Below are positions 6,479 through 15,234 of a stretch of 40,297 nucleotides of DNA, piece by piece. The notes under the pieces were generated by a model. That model was given only the letters and a program-made list of their open reading frames with translations, was not told the origin of the DNA and searched no databases. This DNA comes from Psychrobacillus insolitus (lineage in GTDB: Bacteria > Bacillota > Bacilli > Bacillales_A > Planococcaceae), in assembly GCF_003254155.1 (NCBI RefSeq), contig NZ_QKZI01000013.1, positions 1 to 40,297 of the forward strand, read 5' to 3'. Every line of letters starts with the position of its first letter. The stretch's first letter is position 1. Both the position numbers and the translations under genes were made by a program.

Positions 6479-8539
6479 ATGAGTTATTACATGCTGAGAG
6501 CGGATGTTATTAGTAAAAAAACACAATCCGTAGTAGCAAGTGCCAGCTACCGAAGTGGAGAGGCACTATATTCAGAACGAGATGAGGAAGTAAAAAACTT
6601 TCGAACTCGTGGAGTGGCACCAGAAACATTTATCTTAAGTCCCGACCATGCGCCAGAGTGGTCACAAGACCGAGAAAAACTATGGAATGAAGTAGAACGA
6701 AAAGAAAAAGCCTGGAACGCTCAATTAGCTCGTGAAATTTTAATCGCTTTACCACTTGATTTAAATCACGATCAGCAAAACGAATTGGTTCAAAGGTTTG
6801 TGCAATCTACTTTTGTTAATGAAGGAATGGTTGCAGACGTAGCTATTCACCGAGATAAAGAGCACAACCCACACGCCCATATCTTACTAACTGTTCGTCC
6901 GTTCCATGAAGATGGATCGTGGGGAGAGAAGAAGAGAAGAGAGTACGAAAGAGATGCACAGGGAGAAATAAAAAGAACACAAGACGGAAAAAAGATATTT
7001 CAAACAGTATCTTCAACCGATTGGAATAACCGAGAAACACTAGTAAAATGGCGACTTGTTTATGCAGATATGATGAATGATGCCTTTCTTGAAAATAATA
7101 TCAACCAACGAGTATCTGCATTATCTTTTGAAAATCAAGGACTAGAAAAAATTGCAGAAATCAGGCTGGAACGAAACGAATATCAGTTTGTGAAACGCCT
7201 AGAAACCCAAGGAAAAGAAGCTACTACTTTTTATCACCAGCTCAATCAACAAATTAGAAAAACAAATGAACAGATCGCCAAACTAAATTCCAACATTGTA
7301 TCCCTTGCTGCACATCAATCTACACGTTCGGTAGAGAAATTTCTCCATGAAGAAACAAGTCTAGTGATGAACCAACTGGAACCCAAATACCAAAAGAGTA
7401 TTCATTTCTTACAAGGTCGTTTAAAGCAAGAATTAACTTTCCGTAATGTACGAGATCACTTGGATGGACTATACCGTTGGAAAGAAAGAACAACAGAAGC
7501 AAATGAAGCAAAAATGACCGTTACGCATTCATTACTAGATGCAGCCAACAAAGCATATCACGGACAAAACAACGAATTTCTTCTTTCTCAAGGGTTTACA
7601 ATAAAGAGTTTTTACGAACAATTTATCCCTAGATTAGAAGCATATGAAGACGGAGAAAATGACCAAGAAAAATTGACTAAAACACAAGAAATGCTAATAG
7701 AGCACTCGGAAAAAGCTTACAACGCTTACTCTCTGATAACACATCGCACCTTCAATCAAATTTTCCCAGATATAGAAGAGGAATTTAAATGGAATGACCG
7801 GGTTCTTCTAAAAAAACAAGAGATGCTAGAATTGTTACAAAAAAATCAAGGAAAACAAATACTATATCCAGAAGAGTTAGAAGAGGTGCTATCCATTGCG
7901 GAAATCGATCAACTTCTAAAAAAGGGTGATTCCATAAGTGAATCGATCCGAATTCAATCTTTAACAAGGAATAAATTGGGTATAGAGAAAGATACGCTTA
8001 TTAAAAATAGAGGGGAACCCGATCCAGTGTATCAGTTATCTATCAAACTCAATACGACGGTACAGCTGTTAAACCAATCTACACAAAAAGCGGACCTAAT
8101 AAACGATCAATTAGGGCAATTAATACGTACCCGATTTGCGAACGAAAAAGAATCCTTATTAACCAAAATAGAAGAGGTACCACTCCAAGTTAAATTGGAT
8201 ATTTTACGGCATTATAAAGTAGAAGTAAGCAAAGGGTTTGTTCCTTCATTGAAATCCTGTATTTTGTTTTCTAAAGAACAGGAAAGCAATCGAAGTACAA
8301 AGTATCAAGCATATGAGAAGAATGAAACAAGTAGCTTTTTTAACCGTTTATCAAGTGCTCAAAAGGATATTTCACATTTCGTTGGTGGACGAGCATCGAT
8401 TGAGTTGTTTGATCAACTTATCCATCAATCAAGTACTTCACATGCATCTAAACAAGAAGCACAAACATCATCAAGAGTACGCAAGAAAACAAAAGATAAA
8501 CGAATCCGACAGCAGTTAGATTTAGAAGTAGATTTGTAA
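6479..8539 (+). CDS. mobA: MobA/MobL-family (MobQ-type) relaxase
   Basis: This 686-residue protein opens with the family N-terminus MSYYMLRADVISKK and ASASYRSGEALY. Its three-histidine motif is HRDKEHNPHAHILL (His124, His132, His134). The nucleophilic Tyr is probably one of the N-terminal residues Y3, Y4 or Y24. The enzyme nicks oriT, stays bound to the 5' end and pilots the strand into a recipient, using a type IV secretion channel supplied in trans. Residues from about 230 onward are a long charged, largely helical region without a recognised primase or helicase domain. The ATG is preceded by AGGGAGGG. The gene ends in TAA and is followed in the same frame by a coupling-protein stub. Confidence 0.93.
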   Translation: MSYYMLRADVISKKTQSVVASASYRSGEALYSERDEEVKNFRTRGVAPETFILSPDHAPEWSQDREKLWNEVERKEKAWNAQLAREILIALPLDLNHDQQNELVQRFVQSTFVNEGMVADVAIHRDKEHNPHAHILLTVRPFHEDGSWGEKKRREYERDAQGEIKRTQDGKKIFQTVSSTDWNNRETLVKWRLVYADMMNDAFLENNINQRVSALSFENQGLEKIAEIRLERNEYQFVKRLETQGKEATTFYHQLNQQIRKTNEQIAKLNSNIVSLAAHQSTRSVEKFLHEETSLVMNQLEPKYQKSIHFLQGRLKQELTFRNVRDHLDGLYRWKERTTEANEAKMTVTHSLLDAANKAYHGQNNEFLLSQGFTIKSFYEQFIPRLEAYEDGENDQEKLTKTQEMLIEHSEKAYNAYSLITHRTFNQIFPDIEEEFKWNDRVLLKKQEMLELLQKNQGKQILYPEELEEVLSIAEIDQLLKKGDSISESIRIQSLTRNKLGIEKDTLIKNRGEPDPVYQLSIKLNTTVQLLNQSTQKADLINDQLGQLIRTRFANEKESLLTKIEEVPLQVKLDILRHYKVEVSKGFVPSLKSCILFSKEQESNRSTKYQAYEKNETSSFFNRLSSAQKDISHFVGGRASIELFDQLIHQSSTSHASKQEAQTSSRVRKKTKDKRIRQQLDLEVDL

Positions 8540-9154
8540 AGGGGAGGGAAAGAGTTAGCCCGCTCTATTTTATCCAACCATGACACTCTCTTATATTTAC
8601 GCAGTAAAGACATGGAGACGATTAAATATTTCTCCCAGTTAGCAGGGGAGACCACCGCTAAAGTCCAAACAGGTAGTACCAGTCAGAGCGGGGGCTTTAT
8701 GAGTGGGAAGTCGACTGCCAGTTCTAGTCTGTCGGAACAATATGTGAAGAGACCTTTAATAACGGAAGGGGACCTATCCAACATTTCAAAAGATACTAGC
8801 TATCTATTCGTCAGTGGAATGTTTCCAATGAAACTTGAAAAAGTTTGGCAATCTGAAGTGTTTGGAAATTATGTAGCGAAGTTTAGTAAGCATGAACAAA
8901 TTTCAAATAATAATAGAATCTTAGACTCACAAACAGTTGCAACATTAGAAAAAGAAACACCACAATCTATTCCATCTTCTAGTTCCCATACAGTTACTCA
9001 AGTAATTGAAGAAGAGTGGAATCAAGCGGAACACTTGGGACTTGATTTCGATGAATTTGAACTGGAAATAACGGATATGGATGAGGAAATAGTTCTTGAT
9101 GACAAAGAAGAAATTCAAAAAAGGTTAAAAGAAAAGGAAGTAACCATTTTGTGA
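8540..9154 (+). pseudogene. C-terminal stub of a VirD4/TraG-like type IV coupling protein
   Basis: Right after the relaxase stop, and in the same frame, the sequence encodes KELARSILSNHDTLLYLRSK, then FSQLAGETTAKVQ, then SEQYVKRPLITEGDLSNISK and TSYLFVSGMFPMKLEKVW. This is the C-terminal part of TraG/VirD4-type conjugation ATPases of Gram-positive plasmids. The Walker A and B halves are absent. No ATG, GTG or TTG stands near the good ribosome site AAGGGGAGGG (about 8538-8547). The first ATG (8612) has a poor site. The remaining ~205 codons are still open, so an internal product of about 180 residues from 8612 is possible, but it could not pump DNA. The acidic tail (DEFELEITDMDEEIVLDDKE) is intact. 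Confidence 0.8.
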
Positions 9155-9732
9155 AAGTCGAAGAAAGTACTCGAGATAACCACTTCATTTTACGTACGAA
9201 TACGAATAGATTAATTCCTTTAAGTGATTTAGAAAACAAGTATCATGTCATCAACGTGCTGGAAAACAGAAATGAAATTAGAAAAGAATTCAAAAAAGTC
9301 GAAGATTTTATGAAAGTCACCAAAATAGAAGATGGTAAGTATGCTGTGACACTAGAAGGAGGAAAAACAACAGAACGAACATTTTTGAAGAAGTTAGAAG
9401 GGCAAAATTTTGTTCAGAAGACAGCAATTGCACAGTCTCTAAATACCGATCGATTCTTATCTATTACGAATGTAAAAGAAACAGGACACTTACATCAAAT
9501 GAACGAAAAACTATTGAATGAACGTGTTGGTAAGTATGTGAAAGAGAGAAGTATAAAAGCAGAACACCAACATAACGTCACTATTGGGTGGCATTTGATG
9601 AAAAATCCGTTATTACAATCTAAAGAAGCACTTGAAAAAGATATACATTCACTCAATCCACATAATAGTCAAACCAAAGAATTAAAAGAGGCTGTTGCAA
9701 CTAAAGGCAAAGAACAAGAACTAGAGAAATAG
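9151..9732 (+). CDS. Hypothetical protein following the coupling-protein stub
   Basis: The 193-residue soluble, highly charged protein starts at a GTG (9151) that overlaps the preceding stop codon (GTGA), so it was translated by coupling with the coupling-protein gene. It has a K/E-rich composition, no membrane segment or signal peptide, and a helical tail ending QTKELKEAVATKGKEQELEK. I do not recognise a family. Its place suggests an accessory of the lost conjugation operon. With the upstream gene truncated, its expression is uncertain. A terminator follows directly. Confidence 0.65.
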   Translation: MKVEESTRDNHFILRTNTNRLIPLSDLENKYHVINVLENRNEIRKEFKKVEDFMKVTKIEDGKYAVTLEGGKTTERTFLKKLEGQNFVQKTAIAQSLNTDRFLSITNVKETGHLHQMNEKLLNERVGKYVKERSIKAEHQHNVTIGWHLMKNPLLQSKEALEKDIHSLNPHNSQTKELKEAVATKGKEQELEK

Positions 9733-9734
9733 GA

Positions 9735-9770
9735 AAAGGTGATAAGGGATAAGCCCTTGTCGCCTTTTTC
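9735..9770 (+). terminator. Rho-independent terminator ending the mob block
   Basis: A 14-bp stem with G-U pairs, AAAGGTGATAAGGG (9735-9748) against CCCTTGTCGCCTTT (9754-9767), has a 5-base loop and a TTTTTC tail. It marks the end of the mob transcription unit just before the island boundary. Confidence 0.88.
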
Positions 9771-9870
9771 TATTACAAGTTTTCTCAATCCATTTTTAAA
9801 AAGGAGATCACTTCAACTTATTATTAGGTTTCTGCTATATCAGAGCTCCCATAACCGGTAGGGGGTACGA

Positions 9871-10096
9871 TATGAAAACTGTTGATGTATCGAATGCGCA
9901 GCTACAACCCATTGATGCATGACTGGTTAGACTTTGCGCCGTACACGCTGCGGAAAACGCAAATTACGCATCTGCATAGAAAAAAGCGGACTTAGCTACA
10001 ATTGCGAAACAATCGGGGCATAAGTCGCTTCAAACGATCACGTAGCATTATTTAGAAGTCGATAAGGTAAAACATTGGTATACAGTCTATGTATAA
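9871..10096 (+). pseudogene. Tyrosine recombinase (phage-integrase family), C-terminal wreck
   Basis: Pieces of the catalytic domain can be read in different plus-strand frames. FAPYTLRKTQITHLHRK (about 9933-9983) resembles the conserved H-x-x-R region with His replaced by Tyr. DLATIAKQSGHKSLQTIT, then TAG, then HYLEVDK (about 9989-10072) contains the second conserved histidine (GHKS) and the tyrosine (HYLEVDK). At least one frameshift (about 9980-9990) and one internal stop separate them, and no N-terminal part is left. It sits exactly between the plasmid mob block and the catabolic island, and is not a copy of the intact recombinase on the other side. The rest of 9771-10136 is non-coding. 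Confidence 0.75.
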
Positions 10097-10136
10097 CACG
10101 CACGTTTAACCGATGTAAACTGTCGTTAAAAACCAT

Positions 10137-11018
10137 TTAAAACATTTCAATAAATAGCTGTGCCACTTTCGATAGTGGACGTTTTTTATCCCAAATGAGC
10201 GTCGTTTTATTATACAACGGGCAATCCTCGATTTCTATAATGCGAATATCTAATTTGTTCGCAAATAGCACCGATTTTGGGAGCACCGCAGCGCCCATTC
10301 CGGCATCGACAAACGAAAAGATAATGGCCGCATCGTGACATTCACAAACGATATTCGTTTTAATGCCTCGTTTATTACACAGATCAATGAAAGAACTATA
10401 CATCCCGTACCGGTTTTCTCGAACGACCGTCACAAGCGGGATGTCTTCCAGCTCTTTCATCAAAATGGACGTGCGTGATGGCTCCCATTCCCACTGGTTT
10501 GGAATGAACAATACATAAGGCTCTACTTGCAATGTTTTTGATTCATAATCTAAGTAAAGATCTGAGGCAAAACGGACGATGGCTAATTCCACAAGTCGTT
10601 CCTCTAAAAACTTCACGACTTGATGCGGATGCCCGTCCAACACGCGAAATGTAATGAGTGGATAAGTACTACGGAATTGTTGAATTTTATCGGGCAAATA
10701 GTTCATCGCACATGATTTCGCTGTGCCGAGTGACAGCTGCCCGCGTAAGCCATCGCCAATTTCTTTTACTTCAATCAAGCTATCCTCTAGTTGATGGAGA
10801 ATGCTTACGGCCCGTTGATAAAGCAAGGCGCCCGCCTCTGTTAAATCCACGCTGCGACTATTTCGGTAAAATAAAGTCGTTCCTAACTGTTCTTCAATTA
10901 ATTTCAGTTGATGACTTAAAGGCGGTTGTGCCATATTCAATTTTTTAGCAGCACGTGTAATTTGTCCTTCATCAGCTATTGTGACAAAGTAACGGAGTTG
11001 CCGAATATCCATTTTCAT
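10137..11018 (-). CDS. LysR-family transcriptional regulator
   Basis: This 293-residue protein has an N-terminal winged HTH (MDIRQLRYFVTIADEGQITR, then KKLNMAQPPLSHQLKLIEEQ, residues 3-60). A periplasmic-binding-like effector domain follows (about 90-290). LysR proteins bind a T-N11-A site and activate a divergent catabolic operon when they sense a pathway intermediate. It is transcribed away from the Fe-S oxidoreductase gene across a 294-bp gap, the classical divergent arrangement, and is the only regulator in the island. The effector cannot be deduced; an aromatic acid or dicarboxylate is reasonable. The ORF's first codon at 11018 is followed by a second ATG two codons later, so the exact start is uncertain. 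Confidence 0.93.
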   Translation of the reverse strand: MKMDIRQLRYFVTIADEGQITRAAKKLNMAQPPLSHQLKLIEEQLGTTLFYRNSRSVDLTEAGALLYQRAVSILHQLEDSLIEVKEIGDGLRGQLSLGTAKSCAMNYLPDKIQQFRSTYPLITFRVLDGHPHQVVKFLEERLVELAIVRFASDLYLDYESKTLQVEPYVLFIPNQWEWEPSRTSILMKELEDIPLVTVVRENRYGMYSSFIDLCNKRGIKTNIVCECHDAAIIFSFVDAGMGAAVLPKSVLFANKLDIRIIEIEDCPLYNKTTLIWDKKRPLSKVAQLFIEMF

Positions 11019-11312
11019 TACCTACTTCCATATTTTTAATGTATTAGAAAGATATCAAAGAGATATTTGAAGTATATCATACCGGATGTTAAGATAAACG
11101 TAAAATATTTTCTGAATAATCTAACTAATTGGTTATTTAGGAAGAATATTGTAAATTAACAGAAAAAATGACAATTTGTAAAAGATTGAAATTTGTAAAA
11201 AATTGAAATTTGCAGTTTTCTGATGGGAGGTTACGTGGTGGGAAAATTAAATTCTATTCATCTTTAACGTCAGTAAACATAAGGGGTTGAAGATTAGGAA
11301 AGGAAGTTATCG
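11019..11312 (+). promoter_or_regulatory. Divergent control region: LysR-type box and 17-bp direct repeats
   Basis: The near-palindrome CTAACTAATTGGTTATTTAG (11121-11140) fits the T-N11-A layout of LysR sites. About 30 bp further on, a 17-bp unit (AATTTGTAAAARATTGA, 11173-11189 and 11190-11206) is repeated in tandem, with a partial third copy (11207-11213). No open frame is present. The promoter of the rightward operon should lie between these elements and the ribosome site AGGAAAGGAAG near 11297. Confidence 0.5.
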
Positions 11313-13388
11313 ATGTTATTATACGTAAATTTAGCAGCTACTTTAGCTGTGACAGCCTATGCGCTGTATTTATTTTTCCAAGTCGTATACAGTCGCTATT
11401 TATTTGTAAAGCTGGGGAAAAAATCGACTGATGCACCGAATCTTTCAGAACGCATTAATAGTTTGTTAGTGAATGGTTTTGGTCAAAAAAAATTATTTAA
11501 AGACAAGAAAAGCGGTGTCATGCACTTTATTTTGTTTTACACGTTTTTCATTCTTCAAATGGGTCTTTTAGAAATTATTATTAAAGGGTTTGTGACTGGT
11601 TTTGAATATCCACTTGGCGCTTTCCATAAATATTTCAGCTTCATGCAGGAATGGACAGTATTTCTTATGCTGTGCGCCGTATTATACGCCGGTTACCGTC
11701 GTTATGTAGAAAAATTAAAACGCTTACAATCGCAAAGAGATGTGAAAGCAGCGGTTGTTATTATCGCGTTAAGCGTCTTGACGACATCGATTTTATTAAC
11801 GCTTGGTTTTGAATCCATTATGTTAGAGAGAGAACTAAACTTTGTGTATGCACCGTTCTCAAGCATTGTTGCGACAATCTTTGCGGGGCTTGGCACAACG
11901 TTCGTAACCGTATTGTTCTACATATTCTGGTGGGTGCACTTACTCACAGTACTTGGCTTTATGGTGTTCATGCCACAGTCCAAACAATCACATGAATTAT
12001 TCGCGTTATTTAATTTGTTTTTCAAAAAAGTGGGCCCAGTTGGACGCTTACGAAAAGTGGATTTTGAAGATGAGGAAGCCGAGGAATTCGGCGTTGGGAA
12101 AATTGAAGATTTCACGCAACACCAATTAATTGATTTATATGCTTGCGCAGAATGTGGCCGCTGTACAAATATGTGTCCAGCTTCGGGTACAGGAAAGACG
12201 CTTTCACCAATGAATCTCATTGTAAAACTGCGTAACCATCTAACAGAAAAAGGGTCGTTAATTACCTCACGTACACCATGGGTACCAGCGTTTGTTTTTA
12301 GCGATACAAAAGCCGATCAATTTGCGCTACCAATGAGTGGCCCTGGTCAAGCAGAAATTGCGGCGACAATTGAAATGCCAAATCTAATCGGTGACGTCAT
12401 TACCGAAGAGGAAATATGGGCGTGTACAACATGCCGTAACTGTGAAGACCAATGTCCTGTAATGAATGAGCATGTCGACAAAATTATTGACCTGCGCCGT
12501 TATTTAGTTATGACACAAGGTGAAATGCCAGTTGAAGCGACACGTTACTTTCAAAATATCGAAAGACAAGGGAATCCTTGGGGAACAAACCGTAATGAGC
12601 GCGTGAAATGGCGCGAAGGTATGGAAGAAATCATTAAAACAGTTGACGAAGTGGAAGAATTCGACGTGTTATTCTGGGTTGGTTCGATGGGCTCGTTTGA
12701 TATTCGTAACCAAAAGATTGCCCGTTCGTTTACCCGTTTATTAGACAAAGCCGGTGTGAAATTTGCGATTTTAGGTAATCAAGAAGGGAACTCTGGAGAT
12801 ACGGCGCGCCGCATGGGGAACGAGTATTTATTCCAAGAGTTATGTATGCAAAATATTGAAACGTTCCAATCGTACAATGTACGTAAAATCGTGACAACGG
12901 ACCCGCATGCGTTTAATACATTCAAAAACGAATATCCAGAATTTGGTTTAAAAGCAGAAGTGTTTCACCATACGCAACTGTTGGCGGATTTATTGCAAGA
13001 AGGCAAGCTAAAGCCGACGAAGAAAGTCGATGAAAAAATCGCGTACCATGATTCTTGCTACATCGGACGCTATAACGATATTTATGAGTCACCACGTGAC
13101 ATCTTACGTGCGATTCCAGGGATTGAAATTTTGGAGATGGAACGAAATCGTGAAAATTCGCTTTGCTGCGGTGCTGGTGGCGGAAGAATGTGGATGGAAG
13201 AGCGTGAAGGAACACGTATGAACATCGCTCGTACAGAAATGGCGCTGGAGACGAATCCAACGGTGATTGGAAGTAACTGTCCGTATTGTTTAACGATGAT
13301 TTCCGATGGCACGAAGGCGAAAGAAGTCGAAGAACAAGTACAGACATTAGATATTGCAGAAATTATTGAAAAATCGATCGAATTTTAA
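11313..13388 (+). CDS. Membrane-bound Fe-S oxidoreductase (ETF:menaquinone oxidoreductase type, FadF/YwjF-like)
   Basis: The 691-residue protein has five or six N-terminal membrane spans (residues about 5-220), like the heme-binding NarI domain. A ferredoxin-like double 4Fe-4S region follows (CAECGRCTNMCP at 278-289 and CTTCRNCEDQCP at 371-382). Two CCG-type cysteine domains complete it (the second with SLCCGAGGG near 618). This is the architecture of Bacillus YwjF/FadF and of the DUF224 'EMO' proteins that pass electrons from reduced ETF to menaquinone. The matching EtfBA and an acyl-CoA dehydrogenase lie in the same island, so the plasmid carries the whole chain from acyl-CoA to quinone. 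It is first in the rightward operon, with AGGAAAGGAAG before the ATG. Confidence 0.88.
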   Translation: MLLYVNLAATLAVTAYALYLFFQVVYSRYLFVKLGKKSTDAPNLSERINSLLVNGFGQKKLFKDKKSGVMHFILFYTFFILQMGLLEIIIKGFVTGFEYPLGAFHKYFSFMQEWTVFLMLCAVLYAGYRRYVEKLKRLQSQRDVKAAVVIIALSVLTTSILLTLGFESIMLERELNFVYAPFSSIVATIFAGLGTTFVTVLFYIFWWVHLLTVLGFMVFMPQSKQSHELFALFNLFFKKVGPVGRLRKVDFEDEEAEEFGVGKIEDFTQHQLIDLYACAECGRCTNMCPASGTGKTLSPMNLIVKLRNHLTEKGSLITSRTPWVPAFVFSDTKADQFALPMSGPGQAEIAATIEMPNLIGDVITEEEIWACTTCRNCEDQCPVMNEHVDKIIDLRRYLVMTQGEMPVEATRYFQNIERQGNPWGTNRNERVKWREGMEEIIKTVDEVEEFDVLFWVGSMGSFDIRNQKIARSFTRLLDKAGVKFAILGNQEGNSGDTARRMGNEYLFQELCMQNIETFQSYNVRKIVTTDPHAFNTFKNEYPEFGLKAEVFHHTQLLADLLQEGKLKPTKKVDEKIAYHDSCYIGRYNDIYESPRDILRAIPGIEILEMERNRENSLCCGAGGGRMWMEEREGTRMNIARTEMALETNPTVIGSNCPYCLTMISDGTKAKEVEEQVQTLDIAEIIEKSIEF

Positions 13389-13454
13389 GAAAGAGAAAGG
13401 AACATTCCTGTTAGAAACATTTTCGGGGACACATTTATAGAGGGAGAGGAATAC

Positions 13455-15176
13455 ATGCATAACAATTATACAGCCGCTGATGCGCTAATGGAAGCACTTC
13501 AGGAAGTAGGTATTTCGCATTTATTTTGTAACTTAGGAAGTGACCATCCGTCAATCATTGAGGCGTTGGCAAAGGCTAAGGAAGACGGACGGGCGTTGCC
13601 AAAGGCCATCATTTGTCCACATGAGAGTGTGGCGTTATCGGCAGCGCAAGGCTATGCAATGCTATCGGGACAAGCACAAGGTGTGATGATTCATACCGAT
13701 GTCGGCACGCTAAATTTAGGGGGGGCGATTCATAACGCCTTCCGTGCGCGTGTACCCGTTTTCGTTTTTGCGGGGGAAACGCCGTTTACGATGAACGGAG
13801 AGCTTCCGGGAAGCCGAAATTCGTATGTGAACTATTTACAAAATGTTTATGACCAGCGTAGTATTTTACGCTCGTACGTGAAATGGGAAGGCGATATTCG
13901 CACAGGTAAGAATGTGAAACAACTCGTGTACCGAGCGATGCAAATGGCTAAAAGTGACCCTGCTGGTCCAGTTTATTTGACCGGCGCGCGCGAGGTTTTG
14001 GAGGAAAACGTGGATAGTCTACCAAATGCGTGGGAGAAGTGGTCATTGATTGAACAGACTACGTTACCTCAAACAGGTTTTGAAGAATTAGCTCATGCGT
14101 TAATCGAAGCGGAAAATCCGTTAGTGATTACGACGTATTTGGGCAGAAAGGTCGAAGCGGTTCAAGAATTGATTAAATTTTGTGAAAAGTTGGCAATTCC
14201 AGTTGTGGAGCAAATTCCGACGTATGTGAATTTCCCAAGAGATCATCCGCTACATGCGGGGTATGACCCGAATCCATCTATTCAACAAGCGGACATCATT
14301 GTAGCGATTGATACGGATGTACCGTGGCTGACAACACAAGTGCATCCAAAGGACGACTGTAACGTGTATTTCATTGATTTAGATCCGATTAAAGAGGAGA
14401 TTCCGCTTTGGCATATACCGGCGATTAGAAATTACCGTGCGGATGCGTACGAAACGTTAAGACAATTAAATTCAGTGCTTGCGCAAAAAGAGCTGAATGA
14501 AGAGAAAATCCAACAACGCGCGCAGCGATTAGTGGCACAACATGAGGCGCAGCGCAAATCTTGGGCAGAAACGGAAGTAGCAAAAGGGGGGACGATTACA
14601 CCGGAATGGCTGACAACTTGTTTACGAGATGTGGTAGATGATGAGACGATCATCTTAGATGAAACCATTACCAATACGATGACCGTATGTAAGCACTTAC
14701 CACGTAACAAAGTTGGCACTTATTTCAGTAGTGGTGGCACATCATTGGGTTGGAATGGTGGCGCCGCTATAGGCATGAAAATGGCGAATCCGGCAAAAAC
14801 GGTCGTAAGTTTAACCGGCGATGGGACATATTTCTTTAGTGTACCGGCTTCGGTTCACTGGATGTCACGTCGTTATGAAGCGCCGTTCTTAACTGTTATT
14901 TATAACAATCAGGGATGGAATGCGACGAAAATGAATTATCTGAAGCGCTATCCAGAAGGTACGGCGGAACAAACGGACCGTTATTGGGTCAACTTTGATC
15001 AATCATCGGATTTAGCAAAAGTGGCGGAAGCAACAGGTGGAGCTTATGCAGCAACGGTTACAGATCCAGACGAACTACCGAAAGTACTACAACAAGCGAT
15101 GGAGGAAGTAAGAAGCGGACGATCGGCAGTAGTAGATGTACGCTTAGCGAAAATCTCCAATCAGAAAGACTATTAA
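13455..15176 (+). CDS. ThDP-dependent enzyme of the acetolactate synthase/benzoylformate decarboxylase superfamily
   Basis: The 573-residue protein has all three ThDP-enzyme domains. The N-terminal PYR domain carries the catalytic glutamate (PHESVALSAAQGYA, Glu57). A central domain follows (about 195-340). The C-terminal PP domain has the cofactor motif GDG...NN (residues 455-485). Such enzymes decarboxylate 2-keto acids or join the resulting aldehyde to another carbonyl. With an aromatic aldehyde dehydrogenase in the same island, an arylglyoxylate or 2-keto acid decarboxylase is one possibility; acyloin formation or cleavage is another. The substrate cannot be told from the sequence. It starts 66 bp after the Fe-S gene and precedes the transporter genes, so it is probably in one operon with them. 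Confidence 0.82.
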   Translation: MHNNYTAADALMEALQEVGISHLFCNLGSDHPSIIEALAKAKEDGRALPKAIICPHESVALSAAQGYAMLSGQAQGVMIHTDVGTLNLGGAIHNAFRARVPVFVFAGETPFTMNGELPGSRNSYVNYLQNVYDQRSILRSYVKWEGDIRTGKNVKQLVYRAMQMAKSDPAGPVYLTGAREVLEENVDSLPNAWEKWSLIEQTTLPQTGFEELAHALIEAENPLVITTYLGRKVEAVQELIKFCEKLAIPVVEQIPTYVNFPRDHPLHAGYDPNPSIQQADIIVAIDTDVPWLTTQVHPKDDCNVYFIDLDPIKEEIPLWHIPAIRNYRADAYETLRQLNSVLAQKELNEEKIQQRAQRLVAQHEAQRKSWAETEVAKGGTITPEWLTTCLRDVVDDETIILDETITNTMTVCKHLPRNKVGTYFSSGGTSLGWNGGAAIGMKMANPAKTVVSLTGDGTYFFSVPASVHWMSRRYEAPFLTVIYNNQGWNATKMNYLKRYPEGTAEQTDRYWVNFDQSSDLAKVAEATGGAYAATVTDPDELPKVLQQAMEEVRSGRSAVVDVRLAKISNQKDY

Positions 15177-15234
15177 GATGGGTGAAAGTGCTTGTTAAAA
15201 CGTGTGAAAACAAAAAATGGGGGAATGTTGAAAA

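Noticed and set aside
12922-13347. Long minus-strand frames inside the Fe-S oxidoreductase gene and similar shadows in the dehydrogenase, aconitase and relaxase genes
   Set aside because: They lie wholly within well-supported genes on the other strand, lack ribosome sites and show no family motifs.
13455-15176. Oxalyl-CoA decarboxylase working with the CaiB-type transferases
   Set aside because: The ThDP protein lacks recognisable oxalyl-CoA decarboxylase features and is not next to either transferase gene. The general ThDP family call is safer.
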